A stretch of DNA of 64,000 bases from Hoeflea sp. (GTDB taxonomy: Bacteria; Pseudomonadota; Alphaproteobacteria; Rhizobiales; Rhizobiaceae). This document shows, one piece after another, positions 42,555 to 52,049 of this stretch. A program made the position numbers and the translations under genes. The notes under the pieces were generated by a model. It saw only the letters and a program-made list of their open reading frames with translations. It made no database searches and was not told the DNA's origin. The stretch lies in assembly GCF_002733955.1 (NCBI RefSeq), contig NZ_NVXQ01000027.1:1-64000 (forward strand), given 5' to 3'. Within the stretch, counting starts at the first letter, position 1. The number at the start of each line of letters is the position of its first letter.

Positions 42555-43502
42555 ATGTCCGACATCCTAACCATCACTCTCAATCCGGCCCTTGATATAT
42601 CGACCGCGGTCGGAACGGTGACACCTGGGCCGAAACTCAGGTGTGAAGAGCCGCGTTACGACCCCGGTGGCGGCGGGGTCAACGTCTCGCGTGCCATCAA
42701 GCGGCTGGGCGGCCAGTCGAAAGCCTTCGTGGCGCTCGGCGGCGAAAACGGTGCGGCGTTCAAGGCATTGCTTGATGCCGAAGACATTGCTGTCGAGCAT
42801 TTTGAGGTGTCGGGAAACACCCGCCAGTCTTTCGCCGTTCTTGAAAGCACGACCGGACGTCAGTACCGATTTCAATTGCCCTGCCCGCCCTGGTCGTCGG
42901 ACCAGACCGACAGCGCGCTTGCGAGATTGGAGCCGCTGTTAAGTGGTGGCAGCATCGTTGTTCTGTCGGGCAGCATGCCGACGGAAGTGCCTGCGGCGAT
43001 CGTTGAAACCATCAACAAGATGGCGGTTGAGAGCGGTGCCGAGCTCATTCTCGACACATCCGGGCAAGCTCTTACAGCGGCTGCGGCCAACCGCGGCCCC
43101 GCTTTCGCACTTTTGCGGATGGATGGTGCCGAAGCCGCAGAGGTTTCGGGCAGGACATTTTCCTCACCTGCTCAACTGGCAGATTACGGCATGGAGCTGA
43201 TCCGCGCCGGCGCGGCCCACAGGCTGGTGATGTCGATGGGGGCTTCGGGCACCGTTGGCGTGTCGGCCACCGAGCGGTTCTTCTGCAGCCCGCCAAGGCT
43301 TGAAACACTCAGCGCGGTCGGCGCCGGCGACAGCATGGTCGCGGCCATCGCGCTTGAACTGTCGCGCGGCGGCAGCTTGCGCGATGCGGTTCGTCACGGC
43401 GTAGCCGCTGCCGGATCAGCCGTGCTGACGCCAGCCACCGAACTCTGCTCCAAGGCCATGGCAGACGAGATCCTGGAGAAGGTGGTGACGAAGGAGATCT
43501 GA
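42555..43502 (+). CDS. pfkB: 1-phosphofructokinase/PfkB-type hexose kinase
   Basis: A 315-residue PfkB-family kinase. The N-terminal 'TLNPALDISTAVGTVTPGPKLRCEEPRYDPGGGGVNVSRAIKRLGG' matches the 1-phosphofructokinase/PfkB (LacC-like) branch, and the C-terminal motif is 'LSAVGAGDSMVAAI' (GAGD). Its position after ppsA suggests a link to sugar-phosphate metabolism. The substrate (fructose 6-phosphate, fructose 1-phosphate or tagatose 6-phosphate) is not settled by sequence. The start is placed at 42555 because conserved sequence begins there. Confidence 0.85.
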   Translation: MSDILTITLNPALDISTAVGTVTPGPKLRCEEPRYDPGGGGVNVSRAIKRLGGQSKAFVALGGENGAAFKALLDAEDIAVEHFEVSGNTRQSFAVLESTTGRQYRFQLPCPPWSSDQTDSALARLEPLLSGGSIVVLSGSMPTEVPAAIVETINKMAVESGAELILDTSGQALTAAAANRGPAFALLRMDGAEAAEVSGRTFSSPAQLADYGMELIRAGAAHRLVMSMGASGTVGVSATERFFCSPPRLETLSAVGAGDSMVAAIALELSRGGSLRDAVRHGVAAAGSAVLTPATELCSKAMADEILEKVVTKEI

Positions 43503-43560
43503 GCGCTCGTCCACCGCCTGACCGTGCAGAGGTCGCATCACCGCTGCAACAGTCGTCCAC

Positions 43561-44460
43561 TCAGTCTGAACTCTCGGTGATCACCCCGGCATCAAGCAGC
43601 TCCCCAGCCTCCGGGTACCACATGCTTCCCGGCGCCGCTGAATGCATGCGCGAGACGAAATCCCGGCTGACGCCGGCCTCGAGAAACAGCTTCTGGTCCT
43701 TCTTCTCCTCGGCTCTCGGATCAGCGCCGAGAACATGGTAAGAAGCCAAGATCCTGTATTGATGAAAACCAAGTTTGGCACCGGGCCTAAGCTGCCGCTT
43801 GCGCCCGCCGATAAATGCGGTGGTGCAGGCGGATGAGCATTCATCCGTCACCGTGGTTGTCAGGCCATTCTCCCGAAACAGACGCGACAGACCGCGCGCC
43901 TCATAGATGTTCCCGCCCTCGCTCGACAGGGCGATCTCGTAAATTTCACTGTCTTGCGCAAGCAAGGCCGCAAGCCGCCGGGTGATCCCAAGTTCCAGCG
44001 TACCCTTGATCGACAACACCCCGTCCGGCTGGGCTGCAATCATATATTTTGCGGCGCGCTCGGCCTCCATGGTCGAAGCAAAATTCTTGTAGTCCGGCGC
44101 CTCGATCGTCATCTGCCAGGCTTGCAGCGAATAGCTGGCGGTAAACCAGAAGGCGATCAGCAGGCCGAGTTGTCCGCCCCAGTGAAGCGCGATCCCGCCA
44201 TGATCGACAATATGCGCTTCCCCCGCGCGGATCACGCCCACCGCCTGCCAGACAAAGACAATGCCGTGCAGGAAGAAGGCAGCAATCAGCACCGCCGGCG
44301 CCCAGTCATGATAATCCTGGTACTGGGCAGGTTTCGCAATTTCCTGCAACACGAAGATTGCCGCACGGACGCCAACGAGATTAACGAGGAAGGACCATGC
44401 CAGCCCTTGTTGGCCCCGCCAATGGGCGACGATATAGCATTGAACGGCACCTGATGTCAT
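43561..44460 (-). CDS. Membrane protein with a ClpP/crotonase-like serine protease domain
   Basis: A 299-residue protein. The N-terminal half has about four membrane helices (for example 'AWSFLVNLVGVRAAIFVL', 'WAPAVLIAAFFLHGIVFVW', 'LGLLIAFWFTASYSL'). The C-terminal half is a ClpP-fold domain: 'SSEGGNIYEARGLSRLF' (the S-x-G-G oxyanion loop), 'CSSACTTAFIGG' with candidate nucleophile S210, and 'LGFHQY' with candidate base H233. It probably cleaves proteins or peptides at the periplasmic face. I know no named characterised member. The catalytic roles are inferred from alignment with ClpP by eye. Confidence 0.75.
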   Translation of the reverse strand: MTSGAVQCYIVAHWRGQQGLAWSFLVNLVGVRAAIFVLQEIAKPAQYQDYHDWAPAVLIAAFFLHGIVFVWQAVGVIRAGEAHIVDHGGIALHWGGQLGLLIAFWFTASYSLQAWQMTIEAPDYKNFASTMEAERAAKYMIAAQPDGVLSIKGTLELGITRRLAALLAQDSEIYEIALSSEGGNIYEARGLSRLFRENGLTTTVTDECSSACTTAFIGGRKRQLRPGAKLGFHQYRILASYHVLGADPRAEEKKDQKLFLEAGVSRDFVSRMHSAAPGSMWYPEAGELLDAGVITESSD

Positions 44461-44520
44461 GCCGCCAGGATATCACACCCTGGCGCGCTTCACCCAATCG
44501 GCTGCGGCACAGGTGCGTCG

Positions 44521-45453
44521 TCAGAACTTCAGTTTCGACGTGTAATCCGAGATCACCCCGGCGCTTCGCTTGAGCGCCGCCCGCTCGTCTGCGTCCAGGT
44601 CCGGCATCAAGGTTGCCACGATCCCCTCGCGGCCAATGATGCGTGGCAGCGACAGGGCGATGTCGCGCACGCCCTCGATCTCGTCGGTGACCTGGGAGAC
44701 GCTGAGCACAGTGCGCTCATCATCGGTGATGGAACTCACAATCCGGGCAAGCCCGGCGCCGATGCCGTACCAGGTCGCTCCCTTGCCCTCGATGATGGTA
44801 TAGGCGGCCCCGCGCACCTGCTCCGCAATTGAGGAACGGGCGGCTTCATCGAGCGGGCGGCCGATCTGCTTGGCAAATGACACGATCGGGACACTGCCGG
44901 CCATCGCGCTCGACCAGACACAGACTTCGCTGTCGCCATGCTCGCCCAGCACATAGGCATGCACGGAATTCGGCGCGATGCCGAGATGGTCGCCGAGCAG
45001 GCTTCTCAGCCGCGCTGTATCAAGGATGGTGCCGGAGCCGATCACCCGTTCGGGCGGCAGACCGGCAATGCGTTGTGCGGCGAATGTCATCACATCAAGC
45101 GGATTGGTGGCAATCAGCAGGATAGCGTCGGGAGCAGCCTGCATGACACCGCCGATAACCGCCTTGAACACCTCGACATTGCGCTCGAGCAGCGCCAATC
45201 GGCTCTCGCCCGGCTTCTGGCTGACACCGGCGGCGATGATGACCACCGCAGCCCCGTCCAGATCGGCATATTCACCGGCCCGAACGGCCACGGTGGTGGC
45301 AAACGGCGTGGCGTGGGCAATATCCTGCGCCTGGGCGCGGGCCAGGGCACTATTGTGATCCACCAGCACGATCTGCGTGCCGACCCCCATCAGCGCCATG
45401 GCATAGGCGCTCGCGCTGCCCACCATTCCGGTCCCGACGATTCCGATTTTCAT
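44521..45453 (-). CDS. ldh: L-lactate dehydrogenase
   Basis: Interconverts pyruvate and L-lactate with NADH. The 310-residue protein has the NAD motif 'GIVGTGMVGSASAYA', catalytic H171 in 'LGEHGDSEV', R147 and D144 in 'SGTILDTARLR', and 'VSQKPGESR', where Q79 marks lactate rather than malate specificity. LDH is uncommon in free-living rhizobia but does occur. An FNR/FixK-like site lies upstream. Confidence 0.92.
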   Translation of the reverse strand: MKIGIVGTGMVGSASAYAMALMGVGTQIVLVDHNSALARAQAQDIAHATPFATTVAVRAGEYADLDGAAVVIIAAGVSQKPGESRLALLERNVEVFKAVIGGVMQAAPDAILLIATNPLDVMTFAAQRIAGLPPERVIGSGTILDTARLRSLLGDHLGIAPNSVHAYVLGEHGDSEVCVWSSAMAGSVPIVSFAKQIGRPLDEAARSSIAEQVRGAAYTIIEGKGATWYGIGAGLARIVSSITDDERTVLSVSQVTDEIEGVRDIALSLPRIIGREGIVATLMPDLDADERAALKRSAGVISDYTSKLKF

Positions 45454-45531
45454 CTGGCTTCTGCTCCGAAGATTGATCCGCGCTGTTTCACGCGCCTGAT
45501 AATCTACTAGCAGACCTGCCGGCCCGGCAAT

Positions 45532-45545
45532 GTGACAAAGGTCAA
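45532..45545 (-). promoter_or_regulatory. FNR/FixK-like site upstream of ldh
   Basis: On the minus strand the sequence TTTGACCTTTGTCACA contains the dyad TGAC-N4-GTCA, close to the TTGAT/C-N4-G/ATCAA box of CRP/FNR-family regulators. It lies about 85 bases upstream of the ldh start. Oxygen-linked control of ldh would make sense, but one matching site is weak evidence. Confidence 0.4.
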
Positions 45546-45687
45546 ATCAGCTCAAGCGTCCGCTGCTTCCAGAGGGAGCAGCCGACCGCCCCCTGCCCGG
45601 CGCAGCCAGCGGAACAACACTGGCTGCCGGAAGCAGCGGACCGGTTCCTGCAAACTGGGGCCGCGTCGGCAACGCGGAGCCCCGGTG

Positions 45688-47565
45688 TCAGGACGAGCGG
45701 GCGTCTTCTGTGGCGTCGATCGCCTTGCGCAGGTAGCTGTCGCGATCATAAACATCGGCAAAATACTCGACATTGCCGCTGTCATCCGGCCACGCCGTGA
45801 AATAGGCCACATGCACAGGAATTTTCGAGGACAGCTCGACCCGCTTGTTCTGGCCTCCGGCAATATGGCCGCCGATATCGTCGACAGAGGTGCCCAGAAC
45901 CTTTGCGGCCATGGCACGGGGATCCTGCAGGCGGATGCAGCCGTGGCTGTAGGCACGGGTGTCGCGCTCAAACAGCGATTTCGAGGGCGTGTCGTGCATG
46001 TAGATGGCGTGGCTGTTGGGGAACAGGATCTTCAGTTCGCCCAGCGCGTTGCGGCTGCTCGGCGGCTGGCGCACGCCGATATTGCTGCTGCGACCGACCG
46101 TCGACCAATTGATGTTGCTCGACGACACCCGCTTGCCGCCCGCAGTCACCTCGTAGCCGAGACGATCGAGATAGGACGGATCGGACCTGAGCTTCGGCAC
46201 CATCTCGTTGAAGATGATCGACTGCGGCACACCCCAATAGGGATTGAATTCGACCAGTTCGATCTCGTCATCGAAAAAGTTGGTCTGGTTTGAGCGTTTG
46301 CCGACCACGACCCGCATCGACAGATCGGATTTGCCTTCGTTGAAATAGGTCGCCGTGTAGGCAGGCTGGTTGATGAACACCCGCCGCGCGGCCAGAACAC
46401 CCGGCAGCCAGCGCGCCCGCTCCATGGCAAGCCGCACCTTTTCGATCTTGTCTTCGTTGGTGATGCCGACCAGCGCACGGCGCGTGGCCGGACCGACGAC
46501 ACCGTCGGGCTTGAGCCCGGCTTCCTTCTGGAACGCCTTCACCAGGCCCACCAGCTCCTGGTCATATTCAGGCTTGCCGGCATAGCTGGCAAACAGCAGC
46601 GCGTTGTCGGTCTTCAGCGCATCGCTGCCCTTCATTTCGATCGCCGCCATCACGTTGGCGAGCTCGGGATTGGACTGGCCCGGCTTCAGCAGAACATTCG
46701 GGGCGATCTCGATACGTTGGACATCGTCAAGGTCGTGCAGGCGCTTGAGCTCGGCGATCAAGGCTTCGAAATGCGCGCCCTGCGGGTTTTGCGCCAGCAG
46801 CGCCGCTGCAGGATCGTCAGCCTTGGAAAGGGCTTCGAGCTGCTTGACCAGATCCGGGCTCTTGCGCTTGAAATCGTGATAGCCGGAGATCCGGTTGGGA
46901 TCGACGCGGCCGCGCGTGGCATCGAGAATGTAGCTTGCAACGGCCACCGACAGCTTCATTTCGAACGCCATCAGCTCCTTCTGCCGTTCGGTGCCTTGCG
47001 TGACATCGAAGGCATCGGCGGGCACATCCACCTTGTAATCGGCCGCTGACAATCCGACGGATTCTGCGGATTCGAGAACCTCGATCACCGCGCGGGCACG
47101 ATCAGTGATCGCCGTGCCTGCGACCCAGACATAGTCCGGATGCACGGAATAGTGTTCAACGACCGCCTCGGCCACCTCCGGCAGCGCCCGGACCGACAGA
47201 TCAGCCAGCGCCGGCCGGCCTTCGGCAAAGGGATCAATCCCCAGCGGTGCCAGCCCCATGTCCTCGATCCCGCCGGTGACGACGGGATCTGCGATCTCGT
47301 TGAAGGCAACCTGAACCAGGGTGTCGGGCTTGTAGCGGCGGTAGCTCGGCCCGCTGATGCGAACCTGCTTGACCGGCTTCTTCGGAGCCGCGGCTTCCTG
47401 CCTCGCACGTTCCCGGGCAACGTTCTCACGCTTGCGCTGAGCCGGGCTCTTGAACAAGGCATCAAGCAGGCCTTGCGCCTGGACAGGAGGTGTCGGCGCA
47501 ACAACGCCAGTAAATGTCACCGCGATGGCGATCAACGCCACACCTGCACGTATCTTGATACTCAT
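45688..47565 (-). CDS. L,D-transpeptidase, YcbB/LdtD-like
   Basis: A 625-residue murein L,D-transpeptidase. A signal peptide covers about residues 1-30 ('VALIAIAVTFTGVVAPTPPVQA'). A scaffold domain and a peptidoglycan-binding domain ('LVGLVKAFQKEAGLKPDGVVGPATRRAL') follow, then the YkuD catalytic domain with 'DTRAYSHGCIRLQDP' and nucleophile C543. It forms 3-3 crosslinks in the cell wall, important in Rhizobiales for polar growth. A second, smaller L,D-transpeptidase lies at 52050. Confidence 0.92.
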   Translation of the reverse strand: MSIKIRAGVALIAIAVTFTGVVAPTPPVQAQGLLDALFKSPAQRKRENVARERARQEAAAPKKPVKQVRISGPSYRRYKPDTLVQVAFNEIADPVVTGGIEDMGLAPLGIDPFAEGRPALADLSVRALPEVAEAVVEHYSVHPDYVWVAGTAITDRARAVIEVLESAESVGLSAADYKVDVPADAFDVTQGTERQKELMAFEMKLSVAVASYILDATRGRVDPNRISGYHDFKRKSPDLVKQLEALSKADDPAAALLAQNPQGAHFEALIAELKRLHDLDDVQRIEIAPNVLLKPGQSNPELANVMAAIEMKGSDALKTDNALLFASYAGKPEYDQELVGLVKAFQKEAGLKPDGVVGPATRRALVGITNEDKIEKVRLAMERARWLPGVLAARRVFINQPAYTATYFNEGKSDLSMRVVVGKRSNQTNFFDDEIELVEFNPYWGVPQSIIFNEMVPKLRSDPSYLDRLGYEVTAGGKRVSSSNINWSTVGRSSNIGVRQPPSSRNALGELKILFPNSHAIYMHDTPSKSLFERDTRAYSHGCIRLQDPRAMAAKVLGTSVDDIGGHIAGGQNKRVELSSKIPVHVAYFTAWPDDSGNVEYFADVYDRDSYLRKAIDATEDARSS

Positions 47566-47768
47566 GCCCAGCCCAGATTGTTGTGCGCAAGCCTGACGGC
47601 TCCACGCGTTCAGAGGAAATTGCCGATTTGCGCAAAGCTTACCAAAGGATGGTTGCCAAGGAAAGAATGCGAGCCAATTTCAATGACCTGAATTGTCACC
47701 CTTTCGTGAGCGCCGGAACCCTCCGGCCGTGATACCGTGACAGCGATTGCAAGGCTTCTCAACGGGGA

Positions 47769-48812
47769 TCAGGCCTGCCGGGACGAGGCCGGGGTCATCT
47801 CGTACCAGCCCTTTGAGCGGTTGACGACCCAGACCAGCGACAGCATCACCGGCACCTCGATCAGCACGCCCACCACCGTGGCGAGCGCAGCACCCGAGTT
47901 GAAACCGAACAGGCTGACGGCGACAGCGACGGCCAGTTCAAAGAAATTGCTCGCCCCGATCAGCGCCGACGGGCCCGCGATCACATGGGTCTCGCCGACC
48001 ACCCGGTTGGCCACATAACCAATGCCGAAAATCAGATAGGTCTGAATAATGATCGGCACCGACAGCAGCACGATGATCATCGGCTGGGCCAGAATGGCCT
48101 GCCCCTGGAAGGCAAACAGCACCACAAGCGTCGCCAGCAACGCGAGGATCGACAAGGGCTGCAGCTTTGACAGCAGCGCTTGAAGCCTTGCCTCGCCCCC
48201 CGTGGCCAGCATGCGGCTGCGCAGGACCTGGGCAATGATCACCGGCACCACGATATAGAGGGTCACCGACAACAGCAGCGTCTGCCAGGGCACGGTGATC
48301 GCTGAAATCCCCAGGAGCACGGCGACAATCGGGGCGAAGGCAATCACCATCACCATGTCATTCAGGGTCACCTGGCTCAGGGTGAACAGCGGATCGCCCT
48401 TGGTCAGGTTGCTCCAGACAAACACCATCGCGGTGCACGGTGCAGCGCCGAGCAGGATCAATCCGGCGATGTAGCTGTTAACCTGTTCCGCAGGCAGCAA
48501 CGGCAGGAACAGCCAGCCGATGAAGAACCAGGCCATCACCGCCATGGTAAACGGCTTGATCGCCCAGTTGACGATCAAAGTTACTGAAATGCCGCGCCAG
48601 TGCCGGCTCACCTGCCCCAGCGATGCAAAGTCGATCTTGACCAGCATGGGAATGATCATCAGCCAGATCAGTACCGCGACGGGCAGATTGACATTGGCGA
48701 TTTCAGCCGACCCGATCATCTGGAAAAAGGCCGGGAACACATAACCAAGCGCAATTCCGGCAATGATGCACAAGGCGACCCAGAGTGTCAGATACCGCTC
48801 GAAAGTCGACAT
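47769..48812 (-). CDS. arsB: ACR3-family arsenite exporter
   Basis: A 347-residue membrane protein with about ten helices. ACR3 hallmarks include the conserved cysteine C126 in 'GAAPCTAMVFVWS', 'PLFTLSQVTLNDMVMV' and 'GASNFFELAVAVAVSLFG'. It extrudes As(III). The ATG at 48812 follows AGGAGCAGG. No arsR, arsC or arsH gene is next to it, which is unusual; an inverted repeat at 48876-48892 could be its operator. The symbol is used in the loose sense for ACR3 (also called arsB or acr3). Confidence 0.92.
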   Translation of the reverse strand: MSTFERYLTLWVALCIIAGIALGYVFPAFFQMIGSAEIANVNLPVAVLIWLMIIPMLVKIDFASLGQVSRHWRGISVTLIVNWAIKPFTMAVMAWFFIGWLFLPLLPAEQVNSYIAGLILLGAAPCTAMVFVWSNLTKGDPLFTLSQVTLNDMVMVIAFAPIVAVLLGISAITVPWQTLLLSVTLYIVVPVIIAQVLRSRMLATGGEARLQALLSKLQPLSILALLATLVVLFAFQGQAILAQPMIIVLLSVPIIIQTYLIFGIGYVANRVVGETHVIAGPSALIGASNFFELAVAVAVSLFGFNSGAALATVVGVLIEVPVMLSLVWVVNRSKGWYEMTPASSRQA

Positions 48813-48875
48813 GTCCTGCTCCTGTTGATAAGTCCGGCTGCGTGGCTTCGTCGTCCGAGCCATGCCAAACACTTG

Positions 48876-48892
48876 TTGACGAAAACCGTCAA
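48876..48892. promoter_or_regulatory. Inverted repeat in the ACR3 promoter region
   Basis: TTGACG-AAAAC-CGTCAA is a perfect 6-base inverted repeat, 64 bases upstream of the ACR3 start. A second, imperfect dyad (TCATGATATCTTGA) lies at 48910-48923, next to a minus-strand TATAAT-like hexamer (48924-48929). Either could bind an ArsR-type repressor encoded elsewhere. Confidence 0.4.
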
Positions 48893-49033
48893 TCATTCAA
48901 ATCCATAAATCATGATATCTTGAATTATACAAGGTTCATTCCCGGCGACATTCATGCAATTGCATTTGACCGGCCTTCATCCTAAGACCGTGCCCACAAT
49001 TCCGCGACAAATGAGTGACTGGAAAGGCATCCC

Positions 49034-50641
49034 GTGGCGAACGATCTCTTCCCCCTAGGCCCCGACACGACCACCTGGAAAAAACTGACCGACAAACACG
49101 TCAGTGTCGAGGAGTTCAAAGGCCAGGAAATCCTCACGGTCGATACCGACGGGTTGCGGATGCTTTCGGAAGCCGCCTTTGGCGATATCAATCACCTACT
49201 GCGGCCAGCACACCTGAAGCAACTGGCAAAGATCCTCGACGATCCGGAAGCCACCGAAAACGACCGTTTTGTCGCCTTCGACCTGCTCAAGAACGCCAAT
49301 ATTGCCGCCGGCGGCGTATTGCCGATGTGCCAGGACACCGGCACCGCCATCATCATGGCCAAGAAAGGCCGCAGGGTCTGGACCGAGGGCGGCGATTACG
49401 AAGCCCTGGCCGGCGGCGTGATGGACGCTTACGAGCGCCGCAACCTGCGCTATTCGCAGCTCGCACCGCTGTCGATGTTCGAGGAAAAGAACACCAAGAC
49501 CAACCTGCCGGCGCAGATCGACATCTACGAAGAGGGCGAGGACAGCTACGACTTCCTGTTCGTCGCCAAGGGTGGCGGCTCGGCCAACAAGACCTTTCTG
49601 TTTCAGGGCACCCCTTCACTGCTGACCCATGACCGGATGATCGAGTTCCTGCGTGAAAAGATCCTGACGCTCGGCACGGCTGCCTGTCCGCCCTATCACC
49701 TGGCCATCGTCATCGGCGGCACATCGGCAGAGATGAACTTGAAGACGGTCAAGCTGGCCTCGACCAAGTATCTTGACGAGCTGCCGACCGAAGGATCGGA
49801 CTCGGGCCACGCCTTCCGCGATCTGGAGATGGAGGCCGAGGTCCACAAGCTCACCCAGCAGATGGGCGTTGGCGCCCAGTTCGGCGGCAAGTATTTCTGT
49901 CATGACGTGCGGGTGATCCGCCTGCCCCGTCACGGCGCCTCGCTGCCGATCGGGCTCGGCGTCTCCTGCTCGGCTGACCGCCAGGCCAAGGGCAAGATCA
50001 CCAAGGAAGGCATATTCCTCGAGCAGCTGGAAACCGACCCGTCGAAGTACCTGCCGGAAATCGACGAGGAAAAGCTCTCCCAACACGTGGTCAAGATCGA
50101 TCTCAATCGGCCGATGAGCGAAATTCTGGCAGAATTGTCGAAACATCCCATCAAGACGCAGCTGTCGCTGACCGGCTCGATCATCGTCGCGCGCGATCTG
50201 GCGCATTCGAAGATCAGGGCGCGGCTCGAAGCGGGCGAGCCAATGCCCGACTATCTCAAGAACCACCCGGTCTATTACGCCGGGCCGGCCAAGACGCCGG
50301 AAGGTTTCGCCTCAGGCTCGTTCGGCCCGACGACAGCAGGCCGGATGGACTCCTATGTGGACCAGTTCCAGTCCTTTGGAGGATCCATGGTGATGCTCGC
50401 CAAGGGTAATCGTTCCCGCTCGGTACGTGACGCATGCGCAGCCCATGGAGGTTTCTACTTGGGTTCCATCGGCGGCCCGGCCGCCAGACTGGCTCAGGAC
50501 TGCATCAAGAAAGTCGAGGTTGTCGAGTATGCTGAATTGGGCATGGAAGCAATCTGGCGCATTGAGGTCGAGAACTTCCCCGCCTTCATCGTGATCGATG
50601 ACAAGGGCAATGATTTCTTCAAGGAACTGAACCTCGGATAG
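49034..50641 (+). CDS. fumA: Class I (iron-sulfur) fumarate hydratase
   Basis: A 535-residue enzyme of the oxygen-sensitive [4Fe-4S] class, converting fumarate and L-malate in the TCA cycle. The N-terminal domain has '[20 protein letters not shown]' with a cluster cysteine, later '[24 protein letters not shown]' and '[14 protein letters not shown]' bring the other cysteines, and the C-terminal beta domain has '[32 protein letters not shown]'. The length matches single-chain FumA/FumB. It starts at a GTG preceded by GGAAAGG. Confidence 0.94.
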   Translation: MANDLFPLGPDTTTWKKLTDKHVSVEEFKGQEILTVDTDGLRMLSEAAFGDINHLLRPAHLKQLAKILDDPEATENDRFVAFDLLKNANIAAGGVLPMCQDTGTAIIMAKKGRRVWTEGGDYEALAGGVMDAYERRNLRYSQLAPLSMFEEKNTKTNLPAQIDIYEEGEDSYDFLFVAKGGGSANKTFLFQGTPSLLTHDRMIEFLREKILTLGTAACPPYHLAIVIGGTSAEMNLKTVKLASTKYLDELPTEGSDSGHAFRDLEMEAEVHKLTQQMGVGAQFGGKYFCHDVRVIRLPRHGASLPIGLGVSCSADRQAKGKITKEGIFLEQLETDPSKYLPEIDEEKLSQHVVKIDLNRPMSEILAELSKHPIKTQLSLTGSIIVARDLAHSKIRARLEAGEPMPDYLKNHPVYYAGPAKTPEGFASGSFGPTTAGRMDSYVDQFQSFGGSMVMLAKGNRSRSVRDACAAHGGFYLGSIGGPAARLAQDCIKKVEVVEYAELGMEAIWRIEVENFPAFIVIDDKGNDFFKELNLG

Positions 50642-50782
50642 AAAATTACAATAAGTTCGAAAATCTAGACGTCAGCATTGCAACAACAGGGTAACGGACG
50701 GCTGCGCTATTAACATTTCCCCAAGATTTAACCCGTAAGAATAACGGTATTAGAGCTATGACAGCGACTGTGGGGACGAAAA

Positions 50783-51853
50783 ATGACGGTAGCACCTTCC
50801 AACAAGGTCCAATCCATGGACACAGCTACCCTGGTGCTGGCCACCATGCGCCGTCGTGGGATTTCGGGCCTGCCCCGGAACTATGAGCTTGTCTATGAGG
50901 CGCTGAATTCTTCCAATCCGACGCTGACCAAACAGTTTGATGCACTCGGCCGCAACCCCGCCCAGGCCGATCTGGATGCCCTGGGCAAGAAGGTTTTCCC
51001 GCACCACCACCGCACCGGTGTTGTGGAAGGGGCTCATGACAAGATTTCCGGCGAGCTCGACGGCATGCTGCGCCTGCTCAAGCAGGAGCAATCGTCGATG
51101 GAGAGTTATTCCAAACTGCTCGGCGAAGCCTACAACCGCATTTCGACCAAGAGCATGGCCAGCGCCGAAATTCTCAGCAATGTCATTGGCGTTCTCTCCA
51201 ATGCCACCGGCGACAACATGGAAAAAGGCAAGGTCGTGGTCGAGCATATGGTCGAACGCGCCCGCGAGATGGAGCAGGTCAAGCTCGAACTCGACGAGTA
51301 CAAGCGCATCGCCAACACCGATCCACTGACCCGGCTGGCCAACCGCCGCGCCTTCGATGATGTGCTGGCCAATATCTACAATGAGCAGCGCAACGCCATG
51401 TATTATGCCCTGATCGTGGCGGATATCGATCATTTCAAGAAATTCAACGACACGTACGGACACCCGGTCGGCGACAGGGTTCTTGGTGTTGTCGCTGCGG
51501 TGATGAAAAGCACCCTTCGCAAGGACGTGTTCATTGCCCGCACGGGCGGCGAGGAATTCGCGGTAATCCTGCAGGGCACCAGCCTCGAGATCACCATGGA
51601 AATTGCCGAGCGGTTGCGCAACGCAGTCGAATCCACCCCGCTGAGAAACCAGAAGACAGGTGTCAATTACGGCCCCATCACCCTGTCTTTGGGCATCTGC
51701 ATGGCCAGTGACGCCGACAGCGCTGAAGAACTCTACAACAAAGCCGACGTGGCGCTCTATACAGCCAAGCACAGTGGCCGCAACAGATCTCAGCTCTACA
51801 AGCCGGAACTGAACCAGGAATTCGAAAAGAACTGGGCCATCTACAAGACTTGA
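50783..51853 (+). CDS. Diguanylate cyclase (GGDEF domain)
   Basis: A 356-residue cytoplasmic protein. The N-terminal region (about 1-165) has no recognised domain and is largely helical; a coiled-coil linker ('REMEQVKLELDEYKRIANTD') leads into the GGDEF domain (from about residue 178, 'DPLTRLANRRAFD'). The active-site loop is GGEEF at 255-259, an active variant. The inhibitory I-site RxxD is incomplete: R246 is present, but V249 replaces Asp. It likely makes cyclic di-GMP without strong product inhibition. Confidence 0.92.
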   Translation: MTVAPSNKVQSMDTATLVLATMRRRGISGLPRNYELVYEALNSSNPTLTKQFDALGRNPAQADLDALGKKVFPHHHRTGVVEGAHDKISGELDGMLRLLKQEQSSMESYSKLLGEAYNRISTKSMASAEILSNVIGVLSNATGDNMEKGKVVVEHMVERAREMEQVKLELDEYKRIANTDPLTRLANRRAFDDVLANIYNEQRNAMYYALIVADIDHFKKFNDTYGHPVGDRVLGVVAAVMKSTLRKDVFIARTGGEEFAVILQGTSLEITMEIAERLRNAVESTPLRNQKTGVNYGPITLSLGICMASDADSAEELYNKADVALYTAKHSGRNRSQLYKPELNQEFEKNWAIYKT

Positions 51854-52049
51854 CCCATGTTGCTGCACCGCTTGCCAACTGAACGTTTGTTTCGGGCTCG
51901 ATCAGGACCAAAACCGCATATGGTACGCCGTCAAACTGGACAGCCCTGTGCGAAGCAGTTACCGATTGTGATCTGGGGTGAAGGCGGAATGCCGAGACCT
52001 CGATGAACCACCGCACCGCCAATCTTTAACGCCAGCCCCGGATCGTGAT

